Positions 63,992-64,000 of a stretch of 64,000 nt of DNA are shown piece after piece. Position numbers and translations under genes: made by a program. Positions within the stretch are counted from its first letter, which is position 1; each line of letters begins with the position of its first letter. The notes under the pieces are model-generated. The model saw only the letters and a program-made list of their open reading frames with translations. It did not search any database and was not told the DNA's origin. Source of the DNA: an uncultured Paludibaculum sp. (GTDB lineage: Bacteria > Acidobacteriota > Terriglobia > Bryobacterales > Bryobacteraceae). The stretch is taken from contig NZ_OY762269.1 of the NCBI RefSeq assembly GCF_963665245.1, positions 3,106,501 through 3,170,500 of the forward strand, written 5' to 3'.

Positions 63992-64000
63992 CCAGGTCTG

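Noticed and set aside
1..64000. tRNA or rRNA genes
   Set aside because: No cloverleaf ends in CCA with a recognisable T-arm and no conserved rRNA words were seen; a tRNAscan run would settle it.

Overview
The window is a GC-rich bacterial chromosome segment with no rRNA, tRNA or CRISPR array that I can see. The content suggests a soil or sediment Acidobacteriota of the Bryobacter/Solibacter type. The reasons are many Tat- or Sec-exported carbohydrate enzymes, a REP-associated transposase (RAYT) remnant, IS66 and IS4 elements, an acidobacterial-style small hypothetical family, two-component systems and an APC permease. This placement is inference from gene content, not from a marker gene.

Region 1 (1-13.9 kb) is an accessory island. 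It starts with a RAYT remnant and an exported hypothetical protein. An intact IS66 element follows (1493-4007) with 21-bp inverted repeats and a perfect 8-bp target duplication. Next comes a visibly more A+T-rich giant gene (4254-11815). Its N-terminus looks like a Cap4/Mrr-type nuclease, followed by a STAND-type NTPase and a long helical C-terminal part, the layout of Avs-like antiphage sensors. An IS4-family element (about 8463-9773) now splits it. The island ends with a small hypothetical gene and an array of 120-bp tandem repeats that stays open in several reading frames.

Region 2 (13.9-30.9 kb) is mainly exported catabolism. It holds a DUF5060 glycoside hydrolase, a five-bladed-propeller glycosidase-like protein, a GH42 beta-galactosidase, an esterase fused to an SMP-30 propeller and a rhamnonate-dehydratase-like enolase. 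These are followed by a GNAT enzyme, a DMT transporter, a conserved unknown, a PaiB-like flavin protein, a lipoprotein/NlpC-like pair, a D-2-hydroxyacid dehydrogenase and a PLP decarboxylase.

Region 3 (30.9-49.5 kb) is signalling. A TonB-dependent receptor, a YfiR-like protein, a hybrid histidine kinase and the decarboxylase form one overlapping minus-strand gene string. PilZ, an unknown, an MscS channel with a large AAA ATPase, an NtrC-type two-component system with a lipoprotein, and an OmpR-type two-component system follow.

Region 4 (49.5-64 kb) is mostly metabolic: altronate dehydratase, a HIT-like exported protein, an ArnT-like glycosyltransferase, a solo Clp-type AAA protein and two SDRs. 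It also has the haem genes ccsA-hemA-hemCD, an APC permease and a membrane HD-GYP/GAF/GGDEF protein at the window end.
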